Below, in pieces: positions 16,137 to 16,155 of a DNA stretch of 16,155 nt. Where the stretch lies: the NCBI GenBank assembly GCA_002394235.1, contig DGTF01000005.1, positions 27,262 to 43,416 of the forward strand, in the 5' to 3' direction. Positions within the stretch are counted from its first letter, which is position 1. Every line of letters starts with the position of its first letter. The notes beneath the pieces were generated by a model, which did no database searches, was not told the origin of the DNA, and saw nothing but the letters and a program-made list of their open reading frames with translations. This DNA comes from Eubacterium sp. UBA4343. GTDB lineage: Bacteria > Bacillota > Clostridia > Lachnospirales > Lachnospiraceae. Made by a program: the position numbers and the translations under genes.

Positions 16137-16155
16137 ACGCGAGCGTCGCGATAGC
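16137..16155 (+). repeat. Structured intergenic repeat, copy 3 (cut by window end)
   Basis: The last 17 bases, GCGAGCGTCGCGATAGC, are identical to 23-39 and 11318-11334 in the same orientation. Before them comes TTTACGCGA, the same string that precedes copy 2 after its terminator. The ~40-base stretch present in copy 2 between ACGCGA and GCGTCGC is missing here, so this copy looks like a shorter variant. The rest lies outside the window. Confidence 0.7.

Overview
The window looks like part of a chromosome from an anaerobic gut-type Clostridia bacterium, most likely Lachnospiraceae. This rests on the AGGAGG-type ribosome sites, the style of the AraC and PucR regulators, the glycosidase repertoire and the intergenic hairpin repeats. 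I see no rRNA, tRNA, CRISPR array, transposase or phage gene. Everything is inferred from sequence alone.

Region 1 (121-8037, + strand) is a plant-glycoside utilisation locus. It runs: AraC-type regulator, terminator-like hairpin, ROK-family sugar/beta-glucoside kinase, cytoplasmic GH78 alpha-L-rhamnosidase, alpha/beta-hydrolase (esterase-like), and GH1 6-phospho-beta-glucosidase. A coherent reading is that an imported rhamnoglucoside (for example a flavonoid rutinoside or neohesperidoside) loses rhamnose, possibly also acyl groups. The remaining glucoside is phosphorylated by the ROK kinase and cleaved to glucose-6-phosphate plus aglycone. No transporter is in the window.

Region 2 (8160-11234, + strand) is a compact three-gene unit: GH1 beta-glucosidase for unphosphorylated substrates, Gfo/Idh/MocA oxidoreductase, and VOC/glyoxalase-fold protein. 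It is visibly richer in A+T and uses different codons from its neighbours, so it may have arrived separately. It ends at a clear terminator (11240-11267).

Region 3 (11495-15935) holds a PucR-family regulator on the - strand. After a 587-bp intergenic region come a class III aminotransferase and an iron-type alcohol dehydrogenase on the + strand. Together the two enzymes look like an omega-amino-acid (taurine-, GABA- or beta-alanine-like) transamination plus aldehyde-reduction pair under PucR control. The intergenic region is unusual. It has two separate tandem duplications (33-bp and 31-bp periods) and, on the - strand, a promoter-like sequence followed by a structured stretch and a strong intrinsic terminator, suggesting a small RNA or attenuated leader.

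All these blocks are bordered by a structured direct repeat: copies at 1-73 and 11296-11368 (72 of 73 bases identical) and the start of a third at the right edge (16137-16155). Copies 2 and 3 directly follow intrinsic terminators. This repeat and the PucR-side intergenic region are the least explained parts of the window.
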